Below, piece by piece: positions 51,301 through 62,221 of a stretch of DNA of 64,000 nt. The translations under genes and the position numbers were made by a program. Below the pieces are notes generated by a model. That model was not told the DNA's origin. It ran no database searches and saw nothing but the letters and a program-made list of their open reading frames with translations. The DNA comes from Chamaecyparis obtusa. Its lineage: Eukaryota > Streptophyta > Pinopsida > Cupressales > Cupressaceae. Within the stretch, counting starts at the first letter, position 1. Each line of letters starts with the position of its first letter. The stretch covers positions 617,501 to 681,500 of the forward strand of contig BSBK01001578.1 in assembly GCA_027943335.1 (NCBI GenBank). The letters run 5' to 3'.

Positions 51301-51863
51301 AATGTAAATGGAATACACCAAGAAGTACCAAATGATGAATGCTCAATTGTTGTAATGGCAAAGCATCAGAACCGTCCATTTTTAGAACTTGATTTTCTAT
51401 AGTCTTAATGATTTTTCTATAGTCCTAATGATTTTTCTTATTTTTTGTCTTTTGTCCCTTTTTAATTTCCTATGTTTGTGCTTGGTGACAGGATTTTCAA
51501 CATTGTTGACAAAGCGTGTTTCTTTTTTTTATTGTCTTGGGGTTCCACATTGTTTGTTGCTCTTAATAAATTAGGCCTTGAATTTGAATTTTTATTCACT
51601 GATTTATTTTAGCTTGATATTTCATTCATTTTCCATATACACAGAGAATACACATGCTGATAAAAAGATGAGCTATTTGATTTAGGTTTACTATTCATGA
51701 TTGCAAATGGACAATATTTTTGATGGTACTCCTTGGTGTATTCCATTTAAAAATAATCATGTTTCTATGGCTATGATAAATGTCCCTCTTTGTTGAAAAA
51801 ATTAGAGTTGACAAAATGGTTGTTCAGCGACTATATCTGCCATTAGAGCCATTTCATATGCAC

Positions 51864-52011
51864 AGGTGATGAACATGAAGATTTGTGTAAGCACTACTAG
51901 GAGCTTACCCTACAACACATGTACTATTGTGAAAAATCATCACAAGTCTATTTATTACAGTGTCTAGCTCCCAGTAATGCTTGGTCGATAAATTTGCATG
52001 TTTTATCACCT
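51864..52011. mobile_element. MITE copy 2
   Basis: Same layout as copy 1. Both ends extend to AGGTGAT ... ATCACCT, giving the most complete terminal repeats of the three. Confidence 0.8.
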
Positions 52012-52059
52012 ATGAATATACCTTCTCTGATCAACTCTTATATGCACATGTACTATTGT

Positions 52060-52194
52060 GAACATGCAAATTTTCCTAAGCACTATTGGGAGCTTACCCA
52101 GCAACACATGTACTATTGTGAAAATCATATCACAAGTCCATTTGTTGTTGGGTCAAGCTCCCAGTAATGCTTGGTCAAATCTGTATGTTTATCA
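52060..52194. mobile_element. MITE copy 3
   Basis: Same family (TTTTCCTAAGCACTATTGGG ... AGCTCCCAGTAATGCTTGG). Its left end is preceded by a second CACATGTACTATTGTG, an extra piece of the family's centre. Confidence 0.78.
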
Positions 52195-52479
52195 AATCTA
52201 AATGGAATACTTTGTGCCTGACATACTTAAATGGAATTAATTATTGCTAATACATGTATATATTTTGTTTGATTTTCACACTTTCTGCAAACAAGAAATT
52301 CACTATACACATCATCACCCCTTCTATTGATGACCTTGCATTCCATATATAAGGTAAAGGTAATTTGTTCATGTTTAAGATCTTGCATATTGTTCATGTT
52401 GTCTTCTACGTTATTTGTAGCATATGTATCATGTAATTTTTAGCTAACTTAAGATAAATCATTAACATATGCAGGAAAT

Positions 52480-53071
52480 TTAACCCCTTTGACAGGGATC
52501 CTATATAGTGACATGGATCAGCAGGTATAAGTCAATAAATAGACATAGATTTCTTATATTCTTCTTGTTTATCACTGAGTACATATGTTATAAATAGACA
52601 GATTATATAATCATATAATGTGTCAAATAATCGATGCAGAAAGTTTGACATGTTATATTCTTCTTATTTATCCTTTTATATGATTCCTATTTTTGTGCCT
52701 TTCCTTCACTTTCAACTTATATTTTATATCTCCCACTTATAGACAAAGAAGAATCGTATGGGTCGCGACTCTATTCAAGACTTTATTATTCTATATATAT
52801 TATTTAATTATTTTCAAAAATTTATTTGAAGCAGAGACATTACAATATCTCATTTGATGGATTGTAGGACCCACCAAATAGCTACTTGTCAGATCTATCT
52901 TCCTCGAATGAGGGAAATATGGGAACGGTAGATGAAAGTTTGACATGTAGTATGGCTAAAATAGGGAGATCAACTAGAGGTCAAAAGATTAGAAAAAAAT
53001 TCAATAAACGCATGCAATTTTTCCTTGCTAAAGGGGGGTCTATTGGAGATTTTCCAGCAAGCCAGTTCTAA
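52480..53071 (+). pseudogene. Possible exons of an unidentified gene
   Basis: Exon-like segments with good splice-like borders: ATGCAG/GAAATTTAACCCC ... CAGCAG/GTATAAG at about 52473-52531, and GGATTGTAG/GACCCACC at 52869, whose frame (DPPNSYLSDLSSSNEGNM ... STRGQKIRKKFNKRMQFFLA) ends at a stop at 53069. No recognised domain; the latter is Ser-rich then Lys/Arg-rich. They may be part of the same gene as the GRF finger and the SET exon. Low certainty. Confidence 0.3.
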
Positions 53072-53189
53072 CTGTATGTTTGTCATTGATGACAACATAT
53101 GGAAAGTAGCATGTGTGGAAGACTTATGCAGTAATCTTTTAGTATATGTAGCATAGACATGATATCAACATGATATCATGGGTGCAGAG

Positions 53190-54345
53190 GTTAACTGTTA
53201 GTACAGAAAGTTACATAGCCACTGGTGTCAACAGTGTTCCTGACAGAGCAACAGACAATGTTCTGTGTATGGTTGTTGGTACAGTTATCATGGAGCTTTG
53301 TGAACTTGGATATATGTTGAGGACATGTTATTAATGTTACATTCATGGACACAGAGTCTGATGATCAATAGAAGTAAAGTTATGCAGTCACTATTCACCA
53401 ATTGTAGTTTCTTGTGTTTGTTCAGAAGAGCTGACAGAGATTGTATTGGTTCTAGAGTTGCACCTATCATTTTGGTATGTGCCCTTGGATTTAAGCTTGG
53501 AGAATAGTTAGTGATTTTTAGTTAAGAGTGCATGAAGTAACTCAGCTTGAGGAGAAAGATCCAGTTGTTTTGGTAGAGCTGACAGTGTGTAGCGTGTGTC
53601 TACAATTATCTTATTAGACAGGTCCTAGAATGTGTTGCATGCTTAGTAGAGCTGACTAAATTTCTATTGGATTTTGTTATGGTTTCTCTAATATGATTTC
53701 AAGGTGGTTTTAACAGGCTAACTTGATTATATCATTTAGAGGAAAGATATTTATAGGTAGTCATTTGTGATTACTTGAGTGTGGTTCATGGTTGTTAGTA
53801 AGAGCATAGTAGAGTGTGCGAAGTGTTGAGCCATCAGAAGAAGGTCTATGTGACCAAGTAAAGTATTTGTGCCATACATTGGAACTGATCCTAATAGTAG
53901 GTCAAAGCGGAATTCACCAAGATCTAGATATAGTGTATATTTGTTAAATAGAAGGTTGTAGCCTTCACCCCTTTAAGCAGTGTGCTCTCGGATAGTGCAT
54001 CCTCTCCCCTAACAGGGACTATTGTAAAAGAATCCTAACAGGATCTAACCCTTGACAAGGTCTACTGTACTAAATATATTATAAAGCAACTCCTAACAGG
54101 GTTAAGGATCTTCTAACAAGGATCATAATACACTAGTGTTGAATATTAGTGGGTGTCAATTCCCACCAGGGTTTTTACCTATTTGGGTTTCCCCGTAATG
54201 AAAATATTGGTGTTGTGTTCAAGTGTTCTTTCATTTTTTTTATGCTTTATGTTTAAGTATACTTAATTGGATAAAGAATTGAAACTTGTAGATAACAGAT
54301 TCACCCCCCCCCCCTCTCAGTTATCTCTTGGGAATATTCCTAACA
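53190..54345 (+). mobile_element. 5' LTR of the copia element
   Basis: Aligned with 56951-58106 along its length. Ends CCTAACA; the start is GTTAACTGTTAG or the internal TGTTAG at 53196. Contains the copia-like CCAGGGTTTTTACC / GGGTTTCCCCGTA phrase and a poly-C run at 54303-54314. Confidence 0.88.
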
Positions 54346-54347
54346 AC

Positions 54348-54360
54348 TGGTATTAGAGCC
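54348..54360 (+). other. Primer binding site (initiator Met tRNA type)
   Basis: TGGTATTAGAGCC, two bases after the LTR, differs from the usual TGGTATCAGAGCC by one C-to-T change. Confidence 0.88.
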
Positions 54361-54402
54361 AAGTGCCTCAGAGAGAATGTTTAATAGCTTGAGGTTGATT
54401 AG

Positions 54403-55437
54403 ATGGCATTCTTTAGAAAAGAAAGTCCTAAATTTGATGGAGAGAATTATCTTGATTGGAAGAACAAGATGGTGACTTATTTGCAGTGCATTTCTTTTGA
54501 AGTTTTTGATGTAAGTATCAAAGCAGTCAAGATCCCTAATTTAGAATACCTTACAAATGATGATGCTATTGATAAGAAAAAGGAATTATTTCATCAGAAT
54601 GCAATATCCAAAGAAGTTCTTATCAGTGCCCTATCTGATAGTGTGTTTTTAGAAATAAAGAAGATAGATACAGCCAAAAAAATATGGAAGTACCTAGAAG
54701 ACATATTTGAAGGAGACAAACAAGAAAAGGATGCACATAGAAAGACATGGAAGAAAAGATACAATGCATTAGAGATGCTGCCTAAAGAAAACATCAAAGC
54801 TTACAATCAAAGGATCAATGAAGCATTTGTTGGAATCAAGAACAATGGTGGAGAGATCTTAGAAGAAGACATCATGGACAAATTGATGACTACTCTCACT
54901 CCTGAATATGAAAACAAGCTCAACATCCTTGATGAGACCATGCAACTTACATCAAATTTCAAGAGAGAGACCTTGATCAGCAAAATCTCAGCCTTTGAGA
55001 TTTCAAGATTGAAGACATAACCTAAAAGTGAGACATCCTTCAAAGCAACAGTTTATGGTAAGACATATGCAAACACTTCTGGTAATTTTGATGATGATGA
55101 TGAAGAGAAAACACTAGATGATTTCATTTCTATGATTGCCAAAAGAGAAAAGAAATGAAAAGGAAAATATGAAGGTCAATTTCCATTTAAATGCTTTTCA
55201 TGTAATAAGATTGGTCACTTTGCATCTAAATGTCCCTTAAGAGCTAGAAAGTTCAAAAATGACTACAAGCCAAAATTCTCTAAGGGATGTTACTATGTTG
55301 GAGATGGAGTTTCAGATGATGATTCAGTTGAAGAAGAAATTGGATTTATTGCTATCATAGAGAAAATGAACAATAAAACAAATCATGAAGATAAGAAAGA
55401 GAATCAAGAGCTAGCATTGATTTCACAAGCTGATATA
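54403..55437 (+). pseudogene. Copia gag
   Basis: ATG at 54403. The N-terminal copia gag region (FDGENYLDWKNKMVTYLQ), the UBN2-type body (KKIWKYLEDIFEGD; ETLISKISAFE) and the zinc knuckle CFSCNKIGHFASKC (about 55195-55240, C-x2-C-x4-H-x4-C) are intact. Stops at 55018 (TAA) and 55156 (TGA). The same frame runs on into protease without a frameshift. Gag forms the particle. Confidence 0.9.
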
Positions 55438-56955
55438 AGGACAAACTAGATTATAGATAGTGGTTGTTCACATGACATGACAGGTGATAAAAGTAGGTTT
55501 GTTCATCTGGACAAATACAATGGTGGCATGGTTAGATTTGGAGATAACACTCCTAAGCCCATAGTTGGTAGAGGAGCCATCACCTTGGATGGAAAGAATA
55601 GTACTGATGATGTTCTCTATGTAGATGGTTTGAAACATAACCTTCTTAGTGTTGGGCAGTTACTTGGAAAGGGTTATTAGTTGGAGTTCAAAGATGACAA
55701 ATGCTTCATTAACAACAAGGATGGTGTTATGATTGCATCAGGCTTAAAGACTAAAGGTAATGTTTTCCAACTCAATTCAGAAGCAAGTTGTTTTGTTGCT
55801 AAATTTGATGACAGTTGGTTGTGGCATAAAAGACTATGTCATATCAATTTTGATAACATAGTAAAGATAAGCAATGTAAAGGCAATAAGAGATCTACTTA
55901 GCATAGCAAAACTAGTTGATACTATATGCAGGGAATGTGTGATGGGAAAGCATGTGAGAAACTCATTCAGGAGCAAGCACAATTCAACAGAGAACAAGTT
56001 GGATCTGATTCATATAGACCTATGTGGTCCAACTTAAACAAGATCATACTATGGTGAAAGGTATTTCATTTTGTTTGTTGATGATTATACTAGGATGATG
56101 TGGGTTACATTCTTGAAAGATAAGTCAAAAGCATTTGAGAAGTTCAAAATATTCAAAACTAAGGTTGAAAATGAATCTGGACTAAAGATAAAATGTTTGA
56201 GATCGAATAGAGGAGGAGAATTCACCTCTGACAGATTCTATGAGTACTGCAAAGAACATAGCATAAAGAGATAGTTGAGTGCACCTAGAACCCCTCAGTA
56301 GAATGGAATTGTAGAAAGAAGGAATAGGATCATCCTTGATACATCACATACCATCATGATTGAAGGAAAATTTTCACACACCTATTGGAGAGATGTGGTC
56401 AATACAACAGTCTACACCATCAATACAATTCAATTGAGGCCTAATGCTGACAAAACACCATATGAGCTATGGTTTGGTAATGTTCCCATAGTAAAATACT
56501 TCAAAATATTTGGAAGCAAGTGCTACAGCAAGAGGGATGAAGCACTAGGCAAGTTTGATGCAAGAAGTGATGAAGGTATTTTCCTTGGTTACTCTACTAA
56601 AAGTAAAGCTTATAGATGTTTCAATTTAAGATTGAAAAAGACCATTGAAAGTTCTCATGTTAAGATTGATGAAAATTTTATGGTTCAAGAAAGATATCAT
56701 GATTACTCACCCATGATTGAAGAAGAACCCAAACCCTCCACTAGTGAGACAGTGATTGAAGAAATGTTTGATAGTATTGATGTGTTATTCAATGACCCTG
56801 AGACAAGTGAAGAAGAAACTCCTAAGGTTGATGAGTCAACATCACCTAAGGTTCCAAATTTTACATCCAAAAACTATTCCAAGAAAGACATCATTAGTGA
56901 TCAGAGTGGAAAAGTCTTAACTAGATCACAAGAAAAGAACTCAGCCAGTAGTTAA
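55438..56955 (+). pseudogene. Copia protease and integrase
   Basis: The protease reads IIDSGCSHDMTG at 55450 (Asp-Ser-Gly active site), preceded by a TAG at 55447 where Trp is expected, and continues to LKHNLLSVGQL. The GAG-pre-integrase has WLWHKRLCHINFDN and CRECVMGKH. Integrase core: LIHIDLCGPT (first Asp), LRSNRGGEFTS at 56199 where the second catalytic Asp is Asn, and NGIVERRNR (Glu). Stops at 55678, 56035, 56272 and 56299, all where Gln is usual. The frame ends at 56953 after KVLTRSQEKN, just short of where RT begins in relatives. Confidence 0.92.
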
Positions 56956-58106
56956 CTATTAGTACAAAAAGTTATATAGCAACTGGTGTCAGTAGTGTTC
57001 CTCACAAAGCAATAGAAAGTGTTCTATGTATGGTTTTTCGTATAGTTATCATGGAGCCTTGCACACTTGGATATATGTTGAGGACATGTTAGTAATATTA
57101 CATTCATGGATGCAGAGTCTAATGATTAGTAGAAGTAAAGTTATGCAGTCACTATTCACTAGTAGCAGTTTCCTGTGTTTATTCAGAAGAGCCGACAGAG
57201 ATTGTATTGGTTTTGGATTTGCACCTATCATTTTGTTATGTTCCCTTGGATTTAAGCTTGGAGAATAGTTAGTGATGTTTGGTTAAGAGAGCATGAATTA
57301 ATTCATCTTGAGGAGAAAGATCCAGTTGTTTTGGTAGAGCTGTCAGTGTGTAGCGTGTGTCTACAATTATCTTATTACACAGGTCCCAGAATGTGTTGCA
57401 TGCTTAGTAGAGCCAACTGAATTTCTATTAGAGTTTGTTATGGTTTCTATAATATGATTTCAAGGTGGTTCTAACAGGCTGACTTGATTATATCATTTAG
57501 AGGAAATATATTTATAGGTAGTCATTTGTGATTTCTTGAGTGTGGTTCATGGTTGTTAGTAAGAGTAGAGAAGAGTGTGCGAAGTTTTAAGCCATCAGAA
57601 GAAGGTATATGTGACCAAGTAAAGTATTTTTTCTATACATTGGAATTGATCCTGACAACAAGTCAAAGTGTAGTTCATCAAGATCCAGATATAGTGTATA
57701 TCTGTTAAATAGAAGGTTGTAGCCTTCACCCCTTTGAGCTATGTGCTCTTGGATAGTGCATCCTCTCCCCTAATAGGGACTATTATAAAAGACTCCTAAC
57801 AAGGTCTGACCCTTGACCAGGTCTACTGTACTAAATATATTGTAAAGAAACTCCTAATAGGGTTAAGGATCTTCTAACAAGAATCATAATACACTAGTGC
57901 AGAATATTAGTGGGTGTCAATTCCCACCAGGGTTTTTACCTATTTGGGTTTCCCCGTAACCAAAATATTTGTGTTGTGTTCAAGTGTTGTTTCATTGTGT
58001 TTATGCTTTATGTTTAAGTATACTTAATTGGATAAAGAATTGAAACTTGTAAATAATTGATTCACACCCCCCCCCTCTTAGTTATCTCTTGGGACTATTC
58101 CTAACA
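56951..58106 (+). mobile_element. 3' LTR of the copia element
   Basis: Full-length match to the 5' LTR, ending CTATTCCTAACA at 58106. An open frame in both LTRs (about 57026-57268 here) is chance coding shared because the LTRs are copies. Confidence 0.88.
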
Positions 58107-58682
58107 GGGTCATGTTCTTATGATGATGAGACCAAAGGAGACATCAAGGTGCCCTTTCAGTACACACATCTTGAGAAAGAATGGGTACCCAATGAGCTAC
58201 CTCCAATTAAAATTGATTTTTGTGTTAACAAGAGGATATATCGCATAGCTCCATCCTCATTACATAGTCTGGGCCTATTTTCCATGGATGAGATAAAGGT
58301 ATGTTACAACAAAGTTGTTGAATTGATGGAGTATGTCGGACCTTGTTACAATTACAATGATTGGATGCAGATTGTTCAATATAAAAAAAGTATGCGTACG
58401 TATGCACTATCAGAAAATTATATTCAATGGATAGAAAATGATCAAAGAAAAAGATTTTCTATGTACATTGATGGGAGACCAAAAGCAACAGGGAATATTA
58501 TGGGTTTTATAAATAGTACACAACCTTCCTCAACTAATAAGCAACCCAATTGTATATTTGAGGCGTGTGAGGGGAATCATGTTTTTGTATGTGCGATAAA
58601 ATCAATAAGTGCAAGGGAAGAACTGCTAATAGATTACCATTTAAATTGCATAGATACAAACAAAGTTACTATAAAGAGGGTG
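58107..58682 (+). pseudogene. SET-domain exon, 5' end cut by the copia LTR
   Basis: Open from the LTR junction to a consensus splice donor (GTG/GTAAGT at 58683). The second half reads as a SET domain: NIMGFINSTQP ... PNCIFEACEGNHVFVCAIKS then REELLIDY. The INxxxxPNC and ELLIDY signatures correspond to the pseudoknot that forms the methyltransferase site, so the product would be a lysine methyltransferase-like protein or a derivative. No stop inside about 190 codons, unlike the neighbouring retroelements, so it may have stayed under selection until recently or belong to a younger element. The upstream part of the exon is not found left of the copia element. Confidence 0.65.
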
Positions 58683-58788
58683 GTAAGTACTATATACCAT
58701 TTAAACTAACCTCTAGTTTATGACTCCAATATACCATTTTATTAATAATTTTTTTCGCTGAAGTTTTTATATTTAATATTTGTCACAG

Positions 58789-60157
58789 GACAACATGGAT
58801 CCCCCACATGATAGAGACTGCGAGGATGCTCCTCCCACCCATTCTTCAGCAACGGTAAACCTTTTTGTAATTGTACAAATTAGATGCTTGAAAAATGTCA
58901 TTTTATTATGTTATTTTATTTAGGGTTTTGAAGTTATTCTGATAGTTTTACTGATATTTTTTTCACAAATTGATGTTCAAGATAGGGGAAAAGCACCTGC
59001 AACAACAGAGGTGATAGTTGTAGATATAGAGGAGGATGTCCTAGAAATCCCTAATATAATAAATACCGTGAAGAAAAAACTAAAAAAAATCAATGCAAAA
59101 ATTATTAGCATTTTGGAAGATGCAAATCCAACTGAGGAGATACTAAAGAGGATAGATGAATTGATGGCACAAGCACGTCACTTTGAAGTAAGCAGTAATG
59201 AATCTTTAGTTATAACAAAAGATCAATAAAGGTTTATATTTTATACTCTTTTATGTTATGAACTAAAATATGTATGTGTTCTTGTTACAAGATTTTTTGT
59301 TTGCTACCTGGTCATGGACATCGCAGTGAGGCCGGTACTAGCAGAGCTCCGGCCACCTCAACTAAAATAATCCTTAAGTTAACAAGTTACATGGAATTTT
59401 TTGTTTGGAACATTCAAAAACTTCATTGGAATTACTTATTAGAAGTGTATGTTTTTCATTGGACTTACTGATACCGTAGATATAGCTATAGGAAAAGGTA
59501 TAGGTACAACAAATTCAAAATTTCTAAGAAAATTTTTGCTCAAACTTTATTGAAAGCTACTCTTACTTTTATTATTTCAGAATGTCTTTGCTAACAATGT
59601 ATTGTTCAAGTGATCAAGTGTAGGTGACTCCTCCTAGGAGGTCGACCAATGTCCATTCGAGATTTCTGAGTGCAATGTCGGCAATAATGGGCATGCAAAC
59701 ATTGACGCCTTCATGGTCTATGCCTAGTAAATCCTTGTTTTCTATATTTGGTTGTGTTAATTATGATTTGATAATTTGTACTTTAATCTTGGGTGCATCT
59801 CATAATGGATTAATTTTTTGGAGTAGGAGATACACCAGCGTTGTCTGCTATGCTAAATATAGATCAAAGTACCTATATTAGTGATAATTCACCATCATTT
59901 CCTAGATCTACCTATGTTTATAGCACATGAGTTATGCAGATGTCATTTTTGAATGACGATAAAGAATTGATACCTTTAAAAAGTCCTAAGCTTCCAAGTA
60001 CTTTAAAATTATTATTATTTATATTGTAATATGCATTTACCTATTCATAGCAAGTTTTGGATTGATGATCCCATGACATTTTTGCAGGAAATGATTCTTT
60101 TTATAAGACACTTTATGACTTCACATTGAAGATATTTGGGCCCACCATACATACAAG
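58789..60157 (+). pseudogene. Chain of exon-like segments after the SET exon
   Basis: Segments bounded by splice-like sites: 58789-58854 (in phase with the SET exon; DNMDPPHDRDCEDAPPTHSS), 58982-59187 (acidic coiled coil, EDVLEIPNIINTVKKKLKKI ... EEILKRIDELMAQARHF), 59327 to about 59370 (EAGTSRAPATSTK), 59624-59726 (TPPRRSTNVHSRFLSAMSA), 59827-59997 (GDTPALSAMLNIDQSTYISD; one TGA) and 60088-60157 (GNDSFYKTLYDFTLKIFGPT). AT-rich introns with pyrimidine tracts separate them. The phase between the first two does not match exactly, so some borders are wrong or an indel is present. Confidence 0.45.
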
Positions 60158-60320
60158 GTGGAACATCATAAGTGAACTAACCCTATCCCACTATTTTTAT
60201 ATCATATCATTAATTGGTACAATATTATTCCTTTCATTCAGGCCTTTTCTTTTACTATATTCAAGGTACACAACTTTAGTTTATTTTTCTCTCTAATAAT
60301 TTTATGTTTTTTCTTAAAAG

Positions 60321-61634
60321 GTGAAACTTGAAAGATAAAAAATTAAAAGATCATCTCATTAAAGATTTAGAGTATGAGTTTGGTAGTAATATTTTTTAGG
60401 AGAAGAAAATTTTAGAAAAATATGCCAAACATCTTAAGATTATAAGGGCCTCATATAGAAGGAGTCTCGTCCAGAACCCAAAGTATGAGCGTCCTCCCTT
60501 TATTCCAGTGAGGGATTGAAATGAGTTCATTTTGGATGCAAAGGAGAAAGGGGATGCTCAAAGAGGAATTACACCAACAAATGAGAGAAGAAGGTATATG
60601 ATAGTATTAACTACTAGTAAAATGTAATAATGCACTAATTAGTGATCTTTATATCTATATCATCTAACATATTTCAAACTTTTCATAGGTTGCAAGACAC
60701 ATCAAAGGCAACAAAGGTGAGACTGCAAAAGATTGGGCAGCACAAACTTGGCTCTGATGGATATTCAAAAATTAAAGCATGAATTTTAAGTAGCAGTAAA
60801 TGAATTCTAGATCAAAATTATTTATAAAATACAAATAATTTTGTTTAATCAAAAAATATAGGGCTCAAAATTTAATTTAGAGGCCACGACATAACACAAA
60901 AAAATTGCCTTCAAGGAAGGCTATCAAGCAATGGCTGAACGCCTACACCAAGCTTCCACTGGCCCAACCCAAGAGTCTCCTGCACTAGTTGAATAGGTAA
61001 ATATGCCAAAAAATATATATTTGAAATTGAATACTTGAGCAACAATCTATTTGATGTTAATTTCAAACATAAATTGACTATTTTTGTTTTTAAAAAGCAA
61101 ACAATGATAATAATGTGCATGACATTGTAATTCAGCCTTTTAATCCTAACACAGAACCTACGCCACATCATGAAGGCCCTAATGTGCATCATAGTGTCGA
61201 TGGAGGTGTTCATTTGCAATTGAAAATTAATTATGTAATTATTTATACAATTTAACATCTTAAATTGAAATTGGTGTAACCTTTTTTGTGTATATTTTAG
61301 AGCATATAGAATGTCATGCTGAATGAGTGGAGGATGTTCAGAGTGATCAACATGTAGATGATGTGGAACATTCAGGTAAAGAAAACCTATGTTTTTTTCT
61401 TTTAAATTTCTTTTTTGATTTATAGTTTTTTTAATTAATGAAATACTTGTAACACTAATATAAAATGGTGTGAATTTAACCCATGACGTAGTTGTTATTG
61501 TAGCAAACCCCCCTTTGGCGCAATAGCCTCTTGTTCCTGAATGGATGAGGAGGAGACATGTGTTGGTATTAGAATCAGTAGAGGAAGGAAATGATGAGGA
61601 TATCGATGCTCCTCTTAGCCTTAAATGTTTATGA
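60321..61634 (+). pseudogene. Exons of a possible Transposase_24-like region
   Basis: 60321-60593 encodes a basic helical stretch ending YERPPFIPVRD-stop-NEFILDAKEKGD; 60689-60782 encodes LQDTSKATKVRLQKIGQHKL GSDGYSKIKA; 60863-60999 encodes KIAFKEGYQAMAERLHQAST. The pattern of Ser/Lys-x-Ala followed by His ... Gly-Ser-xx-Tyr-xx-Ile is reminiscent of the plant Transposase_24 family. Further segments (61098-61245, 61301-61375, 61492-61634) are His/Asp/Glu-rich and end at a TGA (61632). A few in-frame stops are present. Family assignment is tentative. Confidence 0.4.
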
Positions 61635-62130
61635 ATGATGTGTTAATCAATTATTCATGAATGTTGTGTGTTAATGAATTTTATGTGTTAATGAATGTTA
61701 TGTGATTATAATGATTGAATGTTATATTTCAAAAATGGATGAATGAATGAATGAATGTTATTAGATGTTAATGGGGAATTTAGAGTGATGTTAGGGGGGG
61801 AGGGGCCAAATGAGCTTCCACCTTCATGTGGTTAGCCTTGTTAAGTAGAGAATATTAAACTATTCTCGAAACCAAGTGAAGCTCAAACTAAACCAATGAT
61901 GTAGATTCAATGGCCAAAAACACCTACTTCTTATTCTATATGACTGCATGGATATGGTTTTTCTTTTAGATTAAGAAAACTTATTAGATAATAAGATGGA
62001 GTTGTGATATGATTTTCTATTTTTCTTTTTGATTCAATGTATTGTATGAGTAAGCTATCTATGTAAAAAAACATGTAGATAAATAAATGTGACCCTGAGC
62101 TCTAACATCATTTTTTAACTCTCCCTATAG

Positions 62131-62221
62131 GCCTTTTGGATGGTGAAGTAACTAGAACCAAAGTTGAAAAGGAAACTAAGGACGCTGCCAACAACTATGG
62201 GATTCATCAATCTAGGCAATG
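62131..62221 (+). other. Possible isolated exon
   Basis: A strong acceptor-like CTCTCCCTATAG precedes an open stretch LLDGEVTRTKVEKETKDAAN ending at a TGA about 30 codons on. No domain. May be chance. Confidence 0.2.

Larger units (their letters stand above)
53190..58106 (+). mobile_element. Ty1/copia retrotransposon lacking RT-RNase H, 4.9 kb
   Basis: Two LTRs of equal length (1156 bp by my boundaries) enclose a primer binding site, gag, protease and integrase. The coding frame stops just before the RT would begin and the right LTR follows at once, so RT, RNase H and the polypurine tract are deleted. LTR copies differ by about one base in ten over their first 330 bp, so this element is older than the Tat insertion. 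No convincing target duplication was found (ATGGG left, GGGTC right), which suggests recombination or boundary decay. Confidence 0.9.

Noticed and set aside
53288..53507. Overlapping frames in both copia LTRs, with a YVEDML-like string resembling an RT active site
   Set aside because: Present only because the two LTRs are copies; the surrounding residues do not match RT and the string is short enough to arise by chance.
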